64,000 nt of DNA from Bradyrhizobium erythrophlei (GTDB lineage: Bacteria > Pseudomonadota > Alphaproteobacteria > Rhizobiales > Xanthobacteraceae): contig NZ_LT670817.1 in NCBI RefSeq assembly GCF_900129425.1, forward strand, positions 8,088,001 through 8,152,000, written 5' to 3'. The notes beneath the pieces were generated by a model, which saw only the letters and a program-made list of their open reading frames with translations, did no database searches and was not told the DNA's origin. A program made the position numbers and the translations under genes. This document shows, one piece after another, positions 8,914-17,199 of the stretch. Numbering within the stretch: position 1 is the stretch's first letter; each line of letters opens with the position of its first letter.

Positions 8914-10107
8914 CTATCCCTTTAGCCCCGTTCCGCCATACAGCCACGCCAGATCGCCGTAATAATCCTCCGACGTCTTCGCGCTCATGATGGCGTTGCG
9001 TATTCGCGCGTGGTCGCCTGCGGGGTGGTAGATGTGCTCGCCGATGGCGCGGGACAGGAGCTGCACGCGTGCGGTGCGCGGGAAGCGCTGCTGGCGATAT
9101 TGCTCCAGCGCGGCGGCGTGGTCACCGGGATGGGTCCCGAGCATGTGCGACAGGCACACCGAGTCCTCCAGCGCCATGCAGGCGCCTTGCGCGAAATATT
9201 GCAGCATCGGATGCGCGGCATCGCCAAGCAGCGCGACGCGGCCGTCGACCCAGCGTTCGAGCGGCTCGCGGTCGCACAACACCCAGGCCTTCCAGTTCTT
9301 GCCGTGGCGAATGATCTCCTGTGCGCGCGCATGCACATGCGCAAAACCCTGCATGACCTCGTCGTCGGATACCGGCTTGCCGGCGACCGGCTCCGGCGCA
9401 TCGTTGTGACAGGTGACGACGAGGTTGAACACTTTCCAGTCCGACAGCGGGTAATGCACGATATGGCATTTGGGGCCGGCCCACAGCGTCGCCGCATTCC
9501 AGCGCAGATCCTCCGGCATTTCCCCGGTGGGAATTACCGAACGATAGGTGGTATGGCCGGAAACCCGCGGCGGCCCGTCGGCGACGACTTGTTTGCGGAT
9601 ATTCGACCACAGCCCGTCGGCGCCGATCAGCAGCGATCCCGTGACATCATCGCCGGAAGCCAGCCGCACCGTCACCGACGCGCCGTTCTGATCGTAGCCG
9701 ATCACTTCGGAACTGACACGCAGATCGATCAGCGCGTGATCCCGGCAGGCTTTCAGCAATACGCCGTGCAGATCGCCGCGATGCACGACCGCATAAGGGT
9801 TGCCGAAGCGCGCGCGGAACGCATCGCGCAGATCGACATGGGTGATCTCTTCGGCCGTCAGCGCATCCATCAGCCGCAGCTGATCGATATAGACGGCCAT
9901 GCCGCGCGCGGCCTCGCCGACCCCGAGATAGTCGAAGGCATGGAACGCGTTGGGTCCAAGCTGGATGCCGGCGCCGATTTCCCCCAGCGCCGAAGCTTTC
10001 TCCAGCAGGATCGAGGCAATGCCCTTTTGTGCGAGGCCAAGCGCGGCGGCGAGACCGCCGATACCGCCGCCTGCGATCAGCACCGGTCGTGCGGCCGCCG
10101 GTCCCAT
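8914..10107 (-). CDS. 3-hydroxybenzoate 6-hydroxylase-like FAD monooxygenase
   Basis: Class A flavoprotein hydroxylase making gentisate from 3-hydroxybenzoate with NADH and O2. With ATG 10107 it has 397 residues, normal for the family. It shows GGGIGG at 13-18, EIGAGIQLGPNAFHAFDYLGV, HRGDLHGVLLKAC, a GADGLWSNIRK DG motif, and LLGDAAHPMLQYFAQGACMALED. The GAGIQLGPNAF...DYLGVGE segment and the YGGTGL tail fit 3HB 6-hydroxylases better than salicylate 1-hydroxylases. Its start shares one base with the MarR stop (TGATG), so it is the last gene of an isomerase-marR-hydroxylase operon. A salicylate hydroxylase cannot be fully excluded. Confidence 0.8.
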   Translation of the reverse strand: MGPAAARPVLIAGGGIGGLAAALGLAQKGIASILLEKASALGEIGAGIQLGPNAFHAFDYLGVGEAARGMAVYIDQLRLMDALTAEEITHVDLRDAFRARFGNPYAVVHRGDLHGVLLKACRDHALIDLRVSSEVIGYDQNGASVTVRLASGDDVTGSLLIGADGLWSNIRKQVVADGPPRVSGHTTYRSVIPTGEMPEDLRWNAATLWAGPKCHIVHYPLSDWKVFNLVVTCHNDAPEPVAGKPVSDDEVMQGFAHVHARAQEIIRHGKNWKAWVLCDREPLERWVDGRVALLGDAAHPMLQYFAQGACMALEDSVCLSHMLGTHPGDHAAALEQYRQQRFPRTARVQLLSRAIGEHIYHPAGDHARIRNAIMSAKTSEDYYGDLAWLYGGTGLKG

Positions 10108-10616
10108 CAGCCCGATTTCCCGAGATGTTCGAGCGCGTCTTCGGCCCGCAGCGGCACCCGCGACGCCTCGTTGTTGAGATCGACCAGCTGCGTCAACAGC
10201 GCCAGCAAGGTCTTGCGGTCGGCCGGCTTTAAGGGCTGCAGCATCCGCGCCTGCGCGCGGTCGACCGACGGCATGATATCGCGCAACAGCGCCGCGCCTG
10301 ACTTGGTCAGATGCAGCAGTTTGATCCGTTTGTCCTCGCGCGATGGCTTGCGCTCGATGTAATCCTTGGATTCCAGCCGCTCGATCACATTGCCCAGCGT
10401 CGAGCGGTCGAAGGCGATCACGGCGGAGAGCCGGGTGGCGTCGATGCCGGGATGGGTGCGGATCGCGACCAGGGCTGCAAATTGCACCGGCGTCAGGTCG
10501 TGATCCCTGCACTCCTCCACGAAAATCGAAACCGCGATCTGCTGCATCCGGCGAAACAGATAGCCCGGCGCGGAATAGACCGCATCCATCGTCACCGCGG
10601 CTGGCTTATTCGGCAT
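10107..10616 (-). CDS. MarR-family transcriptional regulator of the gentisate cluster
   Basis: 169 residues from ATG 10616 (MPNKPAAVTM). It has the MarR winged helix: a helix bundle starting YSAPGYLFRRMQQIAVSIF, recognition region DATRLSAVIAFDRSTLGNVIERLE, wing SREDKRIKLLHLTKSG, and a C-terminal dimer helix. MarR proteins of this class typically respond to aromatic acids. The start lies inside the end of the isomerase gene (11-base overlap) and the stop touches the hydroxylase start, so it is translated with both. It is likely to act on the divergent 11239-11344 promoter region. The longer upstream frame is a shadow of the isomerase. Confidence 0.88.
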   Translation of the reverse strand: MPNKPAAVTMDAVYSAPGYLFRRMQQIAVSIFVEECRDHDLTPVQFAALVAIRTHPGIDATRLSAVIAFDRSTLGNVIERLESKDYIERKPSREDKRIKLLHLTKSGAALLRDIMPSVDRAQARMLQPLKPADRKTLLALLTQLVDLNNEASRVPLRAEDALEHLGKSG

Positions 10617-11238
10617 CGGGCTGCCGCTCCGGTGCCGCGTCCGCGAACGCCTTGTTGTTCTTCGCAGCCGTTTCGGCCTGCAGCAGGCGCGGAAAGGCGG
10701 CGAGATCGACTCCAAAACGCCGCGCATTGGCCAACTGCGGCACCAGGCAGAGGTCGGCGATGGTCGGTGCCGTGCCGAAGCAAAATGGGCCGGGTTCGTT
10801 CGCGATCAGGGTTTCGCAGGCCGAGAGGCCCTCGCGGTTGGCCCAGGCCGCCCACTCCGTGACCTTTTCTTCCGCCAGGCCGAGCTGCCGCAGCCGCGCC
10901 AGCACCTTCAGATTCTGCACCGGATGGGTATCGCAGGCCAGCGCCATCGCAAACGCCCGGACTTTGGCGCGCTGCAGCGGATCCTTCGGCAGCAGCGGCG
11001 GCTCGGGGTGGATTTCATCGAGCCATTCGATGATCGCGAGCGACTGGGTGAGGATGGCACCGGCATCGTTCTCCAGCGTCGGGACCAGTCCCTGCGGATT
11101 GATCGCCAGATAGGAGGGCGCGCATTGCTCGCCCTTGCGAAGATGGTGCGGCAGGTGCTCGGCGCTCAAACCCTTCAGGTTCAACGCGATTCTGACCCGG
11201 TAGGACGCGCTGCTGCGAAAATAGCCGTGCAGCCTCAT
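10606..11238 (-). CDS. Maleylpyruvate/maleylacetoacetate isomerase (zeta-class GST)
   Basis: 210-residue glutathione-dependent cis-trans isomerase. It has the zeta motif RSSASYRVRIALNLKG at 8-23 (family SSCSxRVRIAL), NPQGLVPTLE, QSLAIIEWLDE, and a C-terminal helical domain. In a gentisate operon its substrate would be maleylpyruvate, giving fumarylpyruvate. It is the first gene of the leftward operon and divergent from gentisate dioxygenase. The fumarylpyruvate hydrolase needed to finish the route is not in this window. Confidence 0.88.
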   Translation of the reverse strand: MRLHGYFRSSASYRVRIALNLKGLSAEHLPHHLRKGEQCAPSYLAINPQGLVPTLENDAGAILTQSLAIIEWLDEIHPEPPLLPKDPLQRAKVRAFAMALACDTHPVQNLKVLARLRQLGLAEEKVTEWAAWANREGLSACETLIANEPGPFCFGTAPTIADLCLVPQLANARRFGVDLAAFPRLLQAETAAKNNKAFADAAPERQPDAE

Positions 11239-11280
11239 CGGAACCTCCCCAAATTTTCTCGTTTTGCTTTTGCTGGCTCA

Positions 11281-11313
11281 TTGACGCTACCCACTTTGTA
11301 AGTATGCTGTCAA
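11281..11313. promoter_or_regulatory. Divergent promoter between isomerase and gentisate dioxygenase
   Basis: On the + strand TTGACG (11281-11286), a 16-base spacer and TATGCT (11303-11308) form a plausible sigma-70 promoter for the dioxygenase. On the - strand TTGACA (11313-11308) is an exact -35 hexamer for the isomerase operon, though its -10 is weak. The two -35 elements form an ATTGAC/GTCAAT inverted repeat (11280-11285/11309-11314), so one bound MarR dimer could block both directions. Prediction only. Confidence 0.5.
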
Positions 11314-11344
11314 TAATTCGAAACGATAACGAGGGAGGCTTGCC

Positions 11345-12385
11345 ATGGAAGCCGTGCAGAAGACCCCGGAACGCGAGGCGTTCTACAAGAAGATCGACGG
11401 CGAAAACCTCTCCGCGCTGTGGAACGTGATGGGCGACCTGATCACGCCGGAGCCCAGGAGCGCCTGCCGACCGCATCTATGGAAATTCGACGCCATCCGC
11501 GACTACATGACGGAAGCCGGCAAGCTGATCACCGCCAAGGAGGCCGAGCGGCGGGTGCTGGTGCTGGAAAATCCCGGGCTGCGCGGCCAGTCGAAGATCA
11601 CGACATCCTTGTTTGCCGGCGTGCAGATGGTGGTCCCCGGCGACATCGCGCCGGCGCACCGGCACAGCCAGTCGGCGCTGCGGTTCATTCTCGAGGGCAA
11701 GGGCGCCTATACCTCCGTCGATGGCGAGCGCACCGCGATGGAGCCCGGCGATTTCGTCATTACGCCGTCGATGACGTGGCATGACCATTCCAACGAAACG
11801 TCCGAGCCGATGTTCTGGCTCGACGGGCTCGATATCCCGATGGTGCAGTTCTTCGATGCCTCCTTCGCCGAAGGCTCGACCGAGGAGCAGCAGAAGATCA
11901 CCCGTCCCGCCGGCGACAGCTTTGCGCGCTACGGCCACAATTTGCTGCCGGTCGACGAAAAGCGCACATCGAAGACCTCGCCGATTTTCAACTACCCCTA
12001 CAGCTACACCCGCGAGGCGCTGGAACAGGCCAAGGTGCGCAACGAGTGGGACGCCTGTCACGGCCTGAAACTGAAATTCTCCAATCCCGAGACCGGCGAT
12101 TTCGCGATGCCGACCATCGGCACCTTCATCCAGTTGCTGCCCAAGGGCTTCAAGACCGCGCGCTATCGCGCCACCGACGCCACGGTATTCGCGGCGATCG
12201 AAGGCAAGGGGCGTTCGCGGATCGGCGACCAGAGTTTCGAGTGGGGCCCGCGCGATTTGTTCGTGGTGCCGAGCTGGCAGTGGGTCACCCACGAGGCCGA
12301 CGAGGATTCCGTACTGTTCAGTTTCTCGGACCGTCCGGTGCAGCAGAAGCTGGATCTGTTCAGGGAAGATCGCGGCAATGCGTGA
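11345..12385 (+). CDS. gtdA: Gentisate 1,2-dioxygenase
   Basis: Ring-cleaving Fe(II) dioxygenase converting gentisate to maleylpyruvate. The 346 residues are the usual length. It is a bicupin with the N-terminal metal site PAHRHSQSALRFILEG (H105, H107) and H146 in TWHDHSNE, a spacing that matches the three iron ligands known in this family. A second, degenerate cupin follows at about 235-330. Start ATG 11345 has GAGGGAGG at 11331-11338. It is divergent from the isomerase/marR/hydroxylase operon, with the acyl-CoA hydroxylase and ligase pair nearby. It is the point where the cluster's two candidate gentisate-forming routes meet. Confidence 0.93.
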   Translation: MEAVQKTPEREAFYKKIDGENLSALWNVMGDLITPEPRSACRPHLWKFDAIRDYMTEAGKLITAKEAERRVLVLENPGLRGQSKITTSLFAGVQMVVPGDIAPAHRHSQSALRFILEGKGAYTSVDGERTAMEPGDFVITPSMTWHDHSNETSEPMFWLDGLDIPMVQFFDASFAEGSTEEQQKITRPAGDSFARYGHNLLPVDEKRTSKTSPIFNYPYSYTREALEQAKVRNEWDACHGLKLKFSNPETGDFAMPTIGTFIQLLPKGFKTARYRATDATVFAAIEGKGRSRIGDQSFEWGPRDLFVVPSWQWVTHEADEDSVLFSFSDRPVQQKLDLFREDRGNA

Positions 12386-12422
12386 GGCGGCATTGCGAGC
12401 AGTCGCCGCTTGCTGGGAACAC

Positions 12423-12591
12423 CTCTCCCCTTGTGGGAGAGCAAAGGCCGCCTTCGGCGGCCGTCCTTGGAAAGAACGCCGAAGCTATGCTTCGGCTATG
12501 TCGCATCGTGAGATGCGATCCGGGTGAGGGGTTACGCTCCATCGATAGACCGTAACCCCTCACCCCAACCCTCTCCCGCAAGGGGAGAGGG
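12423..12591. repeat. Multi-hairpin palindromic intergenic repeat
   Basis: The 260-base gap between gentisate dioxygenase and the permease holds nested hairpins. The outer copies of CTCTCCCCTTG-N-GGGAGAG at 12423-12441 and 12571-12591 are in opposite orientation. GGCCGCC-TTC-GGCGGCC lies at about 12446-12462. A perfect 15-bp inverted repeat lies at 12522-12536 and 12551-12565 around a 14-base loop. The CTCTCCCCTTGCGGGAGAG unit recurs at 15571-15595. It fits a non-coding palindromic repeat family and may also end transcription from both sides. Confidence 0.75.
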
Positions 12592-12644
12592 AGCTCACTG
12601 CCGTCGCCGAGACAGCTTCGCTCAATCCAACCAACTAGCTCTAA

Positions 12645-13481
12645 TCACCGCCAGTGCAGCAATCTCGTTTCCAGCCAATTGATCAGCCGTCCTACCGCGA
12701 GCCCGAACAGCGACAGGATCACGACGCCCGCCAGGAGCTGATCGGTCTGCATCAGGTTGCCGGCCTGCAGCACAAAAGCGCCGATGCCGTATTCGGCGCC
12801 GATCATTTCGGCGCTCACCACCAGGAGCAGCGCGATGGAGGCGGTGATGCGGAAGCCGGCGAGAATCGAGGGCAGCGCGCCGGGCCAGATCACCCTGATC
12901 ACGATCGCATGAAACGGCACATTGAAACTCTGCGCCATCCGGATCAGATTGCGCGGCACATTGTCGACGCCGCTATAGACCGAGATCGCGGTGGAGAAGA
13001 ACACCCCGAGCGCGATGGTGGCGATTTTCGGCTCTTCGCCGATGCCGAGCCACAGGATCAGCAGCGGCAGCAGCGCGATTTTCGGAATCGGAAACAGTGC
13101 CGAGATGAAGGTGATGCCGACGCCGCGCGCCAGACTCGAGAGACCGATCGCAAAGCCGACGACGACGCCGGCAATCGTTCCAAGAAGCCATCCGGTTCCA
13201 ATCCGCATGATCGACCAGGACAGATGGTGCCAGAGCGCGCCTGAGATCGCGAGCTGCCAGATCGCGCGCACGATTGCGGACGGCGCCGGCAGAAACAGCG
13301 GATTGACCCAGCCAGCGCTGCCGGCCAGTTGCCAGAATCCGATCACCAGCGCCAGCGCAATCCAGCCGGAATAGCGGCCCGCTTTGGGGCTGAAGCCGGC
13401 GCCGCGAAAGGCCACCGGCCGCGTCTCGCCATTGCGGTCGGCTGGCGGCGAACCTTCGTTGGCCTGCGCACGGTCAAGCAT
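12645..13481 (-). CDS. ABC transporter permease (SsuC/TauC-like, NitT/TauT family)
   Basis: 278-residue inner-membrane permease with about six helices after a 35-residue hydrophilic N-terminus. The EAA loop lies in SFNVPFHAIVIRVIWPGALPSILAGFRI. The sequence LFPIPKIALLPLLILWLGIGEEPKI is typical of SsuC/TauC importers of sulfonates, nitrate or small heterocycles. The start overlaps the ATPase stop by eight bases, showing translational coupling. It is last in the binding protein-ATPase-permease unit. Substrate unknown. Confidence 0.9.
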   Translation of the reverse strand: MLDRAQANEGSPPADRNGETRPVAFRGAGFSPKAGRYSGWIALALVIGFWQLAGSAGWVNPLFLPAPSAIVRAIWQLAISGALWHHLSWSIMRIGTGWLLGTIAGVVVGFAIGLSSLARGVGITFISALFPIPKIALLPLLILWLGIGEEPKIATIALGVFFSTAISVYSGVDNVPRNLIRMAQSFNVPFHAIVIRVIWPGALPSILAGFRITASIALLLVVSAEMIGAEYGIGAFVLQAGNLMQTDQLLAGVVILSLFGLAVGRLINWLETRLLHWR

Positions 13482-14247
13482 GCTGGACCTCGCGCTCGGC
13501 GTCGATCGCTTCTTCGCGGATCAGCGACCACAGCTCGCTCTGCAGCGCCAGCAGCTGTTCGCGGGCGTGGATGTCGCCGCGTTCGCTGCGCGTCAGCGGG
13601 ATGCTGACGACCTCGCGGACCCGGCCGGGCCGCCGCGACAGCACGACGATGCGGTCGGCGAGCCGAACAGCCTCCTCCAGATTATGCGTCACATAGACCG
13701 CGCCCATCGCGCCGTCAGCGAGCAGACGGATAAAATCCTCCATCAGCAATTCGCGGGTCTGCGAATCCAGCGCCGACAGCGGCTCATCCATCAGCAGGAT
13801 CGCGGGGCGGACCGCGAGCGCCCGCGCAATGCCGACGCGCTGGCGCATGCCCCCGGACAGTTGTTTCGGATAGGTGCCGCGGAAATCCGACAGGCTGGTG
13901 CGGCGCAGGGCGTCATCGACCACGGCGCGGCGATCGCTCGCGGCAAGGCTGGTGTGCAGCAGCGGAAATTCGACGTTTTCCCCGACCGTGCACCAGGGCA
14001 GCAGCGCAAAATCCTGGAACACAAACGTCAGAGGATTGAGGCTGCCTGCCGGCGCCGCGCCGCGCAGCTCCGCCGCGCCGGCGCAGGGCTGCAACAACCC
14101 GCCGAGGACCGACAGCAGCGTGCTCTTGCCGCAGCCGGACGGACCGACGATCGCGACCACCTCGCCGGCGCCAACCGTGAACGACACGTCGTCGAGCACC
14201 TCGAGCGCGCCGAAGCGGTGGCTGATATGGTCGGCGATCAAGTCCAT
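13474..14247 (-). CDS. ABC transporter ATPase (SsuB/TauB-like)
   Basis: 257-residue nucleotide-binding subunit energising the permease after it. It shows Walker A GPSGCGKSTLL at about 36-46, the Q-loop in FVFQDFALLPWCT, signature LSGGMRQRVGIARAL, Walker B ILLMDEPLSALD and the H-loop YVTHNLEEA. Domain architecture and length fit NitT/TauT importers. The gap to the binding protein (14248-14458) contains two palindromic repeats but no gene. Confidence 0.92.
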   Translation of the reverse strand: MDLIADHISHRFGALEVLDDVSFTVGAGEVVAIVGPSGCGKSTLLSVLGGLLQPCAGAAELRGAAPAGSLNPLTFVFQDFALLPWCTVGENVEFPLLHTSLAASDRRAVVDDALRRTSLSDFRGTYPKQLSGGMRQRVGIARALAVRPAILLMDEPLSALDSQTRELLMEDFIRLLADGAMGAVYVTHNLEEAVRLADRIVVLSRRPGRVREVVSIPLTRSERGDIHAREQLLALQSELWSLIREEAIDAEREVQHA

Positions 14248-14281
14248 GTGGGATCCTGTTTCGATTCGTGATCCCGAGGGC

Positions 14282-14352
14282 CGTCATTGCGAGGAGCCAA
14301 CGGGTCCGGCCTCTGGCCGGCCCGATGATAAACTCCACGACGAAGCAATCCA
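14282..14352. repeat. Palindromic intergenic repeat (GTCATTGCGAGGAG type)
   Basis: This segment begins CGTCATTGCGAGGAG and ends GACGAAGCAATCCA, with an internal GGCC-TCT-GGCC hairpin. The GCAATC/ATTGC ends are imperfectly complementary. From general knowledge, this type of sequence is frequent between genes in Bradyrhizobium and Rhodopseudomonas. It sits inside the importer operon directly beside a second repeat. Confidence 0.55.
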
Positions 14353-14358
14353 GACTGT

Positions 14359-14439
14359 GTCATTCCGGGATGGTGCGTTAGCACCAGACCCGGAATCTCG
14401 AGATTCCGGGTTCGATGCTTCGCATCGCCCCGGAATGAC
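14359..14439. repeat. Three-armed (cloverleaf-like) palindromic repeat
   Basis: An outer 11-bp stem (GTCATTCCGGG at 14359-14369 with CCCGGAATGAC at 14429-14439) encloses three hairpins. They are TGGTGC-GTTA-GCACCA, a 22-base self-complementary palindrome at about 14389-14410 centred on CTCGAG, and GATGC-TTC-GCATC. All arms are exact. It lies between the binding protein and ATPase genes and would fold in their shared transcript. Confidence 0.75.
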
Positions 14440-14458
14440 GGCTTCATTAGCATCAACA

Positions 14459-15493
14459 TCAATCCGGCTTCACATAGTCCTTCGCGATGATGGCATCGGC
14501 GGTGAAGCCCTTGTCGACAAAACCCTGCTGCTGCAGCCAATCGATCTGGTTGGCGACATTCTTCACATCGAGCTTGCCGTCGGGGTCGATATAGGCGCAG
14601 TTGCCGACCACCTGCTCGACCGGCAGATTAGTGTATTTGGCGATGATCTCCAGCAGCGGCTTTGTCGCTTCGTTGATCGGCGCCTTGCCGTCGACGACGG
14701 CGGCCAGGATCACGTCATGGTATTCCCGGTCGGCGCGGGCAAGCGCGCTCAAAAGCCTGGTCACCAGCGGCTTGTCGGCCAATGTTTTCGGCGAAGCGAA
14801 CACCGCGCCCAGTTGCCACGGCGTCTCGTCGCCGACCCAGCCCAGCAGCTTCGCCCCGCCATCGTCCATCAGCTTGCGCGCGGTCGAGGCCGGCAATAAC
14901 GCGGCATCGACGGTTTCGCCTTTCAGCGCGGCGGCCGCGTTCGACAGCGACTGCATCGGCAGCACCTTCATGTCGCTCAGTTTGAGCCCATATTTGTCGG
15001 CGAGCAGGCCGAGCGAATAGTGAAAGCTGGAACCGACCTGCGTCACCGCGATCCGCTTGCCGGCGAGATCCCTGGGTGTCTTGAGGCCGGCGGCGTAGGC
15101 GTTGTTGCTGGCGAAATAGCCGATCAGGGGATAGCCGGCCTTTTCGCGGCTCATGCCGCCGATCACCTTCAGCGTGCCCTTGCCGGCGAGGTTGTAGAGC
15201 CCGGCGGTGAACGCCGTGATGCCGAAATCGATATCGCCCGACGTGGTCGCCACCGCGATCGGCTGCGCGGCATCGAAGAATTTCAGTTCGACATCGAGCC
15301 CGGCGTCGCGGAAATAGCCCTTGTCCTGCGCGATGAACACCGGCGCGGACGACGACAGTCGCAATACGCCGACTTTGGCCTTGAGGGGTTCCTCGGCTCG
15401 GACAGCTCCGGTCACCGACAGCGTCATCAGGGCCGCGAACAATAACCGCAAAAATTCAGGCCGCGCCATAATGATGCGATAGCACAACGTCAT
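14459..15493 (-). CDS. ABC transporter periplasmic substrate-binding protein (NitT/TauT family)
   Basis: 344 residues with an N-terminal signal ending near GAVRAEE, followed by a type II periplasmic binding fold: KVGVLRLSSSAPVFIAQDKGYFRDAGLDVELKFF, SGDIDFGITAFTAGLYNLAGKG, and DLAGKRIAVTQVGSSFHY. The ATG at 15493 is preferred because GGAGG lies seven bases before it; an internal ATG eight codons later would also give a signal peptide. It delivers substrate to the permease encoded downstream. An FAD oxidoreductase lies upstream on the same strand. Confidence 0.9.
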   Translation of the reverse strand: MTLCYRIIMARPEFLRLLFAALMTLSVTGAVRAEEPLKAKVGVLRLSSSAPVFIAQDKGYFRDAGLDVELKFFDAAQPIAVATTSGDIDFGITAFTAGLYNLAGKGTLKVIGGMSREKAGYPLIGYFASNNAYAAGLKTPRDLAGKRIAVTQVGSSFHYSLGLLADKYGLKLSDMKVLPMQSLSNAAAALKGETVDAALLPASTARKLMDDGGAKLLGWVGDETPWQLGAVFASPKTLADKPLVTRLLSALARADREYHDVILAAVVDGKAPINEATKPLLEIIAKYTNLPVEQVVGNCAYIDPDGKLDVKNVANQIDWLQQQGFVDKGFTADAIIAKDYVKPD

Positions 15494-15570
15494 GCAGTTT
15501 CCTCCATCTCTTATTGCTCTGTCTTATTCACTTTGAAGCACTGGCTCGATGTCTCCGCACGGCAGTGAGC

Positions 15571-15595
15571 CCCCTCTCCCCTTGCGGGAGAGGAG
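15571..15595. repeat. Solo copy of the CTCTCCCCTTGCGGGAGAG hairpin repeat
   Basis: Another copy of the hairpin found at both ends of the 12423-12591 element, in the gap between the FAD oxidoreductase and the binding protein gene. The stem CTCTCCC/GGGAGAG has a CTTGC loop. Confidence 0.6.
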
Positions 15596-15641
15596 GTCGC
15601 AACGAGCAAGCGGAGCGATTTTGGCTTCATCAAATAGAACT

Positions 15642-17006
15642 TTACAGCCCGACCGGCACGGCCTGATCCCGCCCGAGAAACGCCCCCTGCTGTCTCAACT
15701 GACCCTGTAGTTTGCCGACATCAATGTCGCGCGGATTGGTATTGCCGCCCAGCGCCAACGCGGCAGCCGTTCCCGCCGCCTCGCCCATGACAAAACAGGC
15801 GCCGGAGACGCGCGCCGCCGACTGGCCGTCATGGGTCATCGAGGCACAGCGGCCGGCCACCAGCAAATTGTCGATGCCTTCAGGCGTCAACATGCGGTAC
15901 GGCAGTTCGTTGAACCCGCGCGACTCCGGGATCGGCGGAAACTTGAAGATCACATCGCCGGCGACATGGGATTCCATCGGCCAGCCGTTGACGCCGATCG
16001 AATCGTCGAACGCGGCGCAGCCGAGCACGTCATCGCCAGAGAGCATATAGCCGCCAACCACGCGCCGGGTTTCGCGGATGCCGAGTTGCGGCGGCAGATC
16101 GACGATGTAGGATTTTTCGAATCCCGGCACCGTGCGCAGGAAATCGAAGGCGTTGAGGGCCTGACGGCGGCCTTCGATCTCGCCGCGCGTGAGATCATCG
16201 GGTTCAAGCCCGTTGATCGCGCTACCATCCTCGCGCGCCAGCTGCGTAAAATTCACCCGCCATTCGATTTGCGAGCGCTGCGGCCGCACGATCGCGGCCT
16301 TGCGCGGAAAATGATGCGTGCCGGCGGCTTCGGCTTGCTCCATCAGCGCCGGGATCGTGCGCCAGGCGTCGCCGGCTTTTTCGGGATCGATACCGTTGAG
16401 ACGAAACATCATCGAGGGGTAGAGCATGCTGCCGTTGCTATCGCCGACCTCGTAACGCGCGCCCGCCCACGCGGCGAGATCGCCGTCGCCGGAGCAATCG
16501 ATGAAGATGTCGGCGCGCACCGCCTGGCGGCCGGCCTTGGTCTCGACCATCAGCGCGTTGATGCGCCTGTCGTCATGCATGACCACGCCGGCGCCGAGCG
16601 CATGAAAGAGAATGTCGACCTTGTGGCTCAGCAGCAGATCGTCGGCCGCGATCTTGTAGGCCGCGGTGTCGTAGGCTTGCGCCAGGATTTTCCCCAGGAT
16701 CAGATGCGGCGCGTTGAGGCCACCGAGACGATCGATGCGCCCGAGCAGGTCGGACGCGATGCCCTGCACCACCCGATGCATCTCGCCATAGACGTTGGCA
16801 TGCAGCCCGCAGAAATTGGTGACGCCCGCAGCCGTGCCCATACCGCCGAGAAAGCCGTAGCGCTCGATCAGCAGCGTGCGGCGGCCCGCGCGCGCAGCAG
16901 CCACAGCTGCGGCAATGCCGGCGGGTCCGCCGCCGAGGACGACGACTTCATACTCGCCGTACAGCGGCACCTGCCGCGCGGGCTCTTCGATGGTTTTGGT
17001 GGGCAA
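15642..17006 (-). CDS. FAD-dependent oxidoreductase (FAD_oxidored family)
   Basis: 454-residue flavoprotein resembling the PF12831 group (fumarate-reductase-like FAD domain). N-terminal VVVLGGGPAGIAAAVAAARAGRRTLLIERYGFLGGMGTAAGV gives the dinucleotide fold and the GGMxT flavin contact. DIFIDCSGDGDLAAWAG and the C-terminal LLVAGRCASMTHDGQSAARV...GEAAGTAAAL complete the FAD site. The only usable upstream start is TTG 17006, since the frame is closed above it. It precedes the SsuABC-like genes on the same strand and may oxidise the imported compound, but its substrate is unknown. Confidence 0.8.
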   Translation of the reverse strand: MPTKTIEEPARQVPLYGEYEVVVLGGGPAGIAAAVAAARAGRRTLLIERYGFLGGMGTAAGVTNFCGLHANVYGEMHRVVQGIASDLLGRIDRLGGLNAPHLILGKILAQAYDTAAYKIAADDLLLSHKVDILFHALGAGVVMHDDRRINALMVETKAGRQAVRADIFIDCSGDGDLAAWAGARYEVGDSNGSMLYPSMMFRLNGIDPEKAGDAWRTIPALMEQAEAAGTHHFPRKAAIVRPQRSQIEWRVNFTQLAREDGSAINGLEPDDLTRGEIEGRRQALNAFDFLRTVPGFEKSYIVDLPPQLGIRETRRVVGGYMLSGDDVLGCAAFDDSIGVNGWPMESHVAGDVIFKFPPIPESRGFNELPYRMLTPEGIDNLLVAGRCASMTHDGQSAARVSGACFVMGEAAGTAAALALGGNTNPRDIDVGKLQGQLRQQGAFLGRDQAVPVGL

Positions 17007-17199
17007 TGTGGGATTCCCGATGCTGAGTGAACATCATGCCCACGGGTGAGGCGTTTCAGCCATCTCGTCAAGGGATTAGCCCCGGGGATGCCCCGAATCG
17101 TCAATCCCACCGCCTTCATCGGAGACAACGCGATCAAATCGAGTGTTTGATCTTTGCCAGTTTCTTCGGCCGCGTAGCGCGCGTCCGAAGACAACGTGA

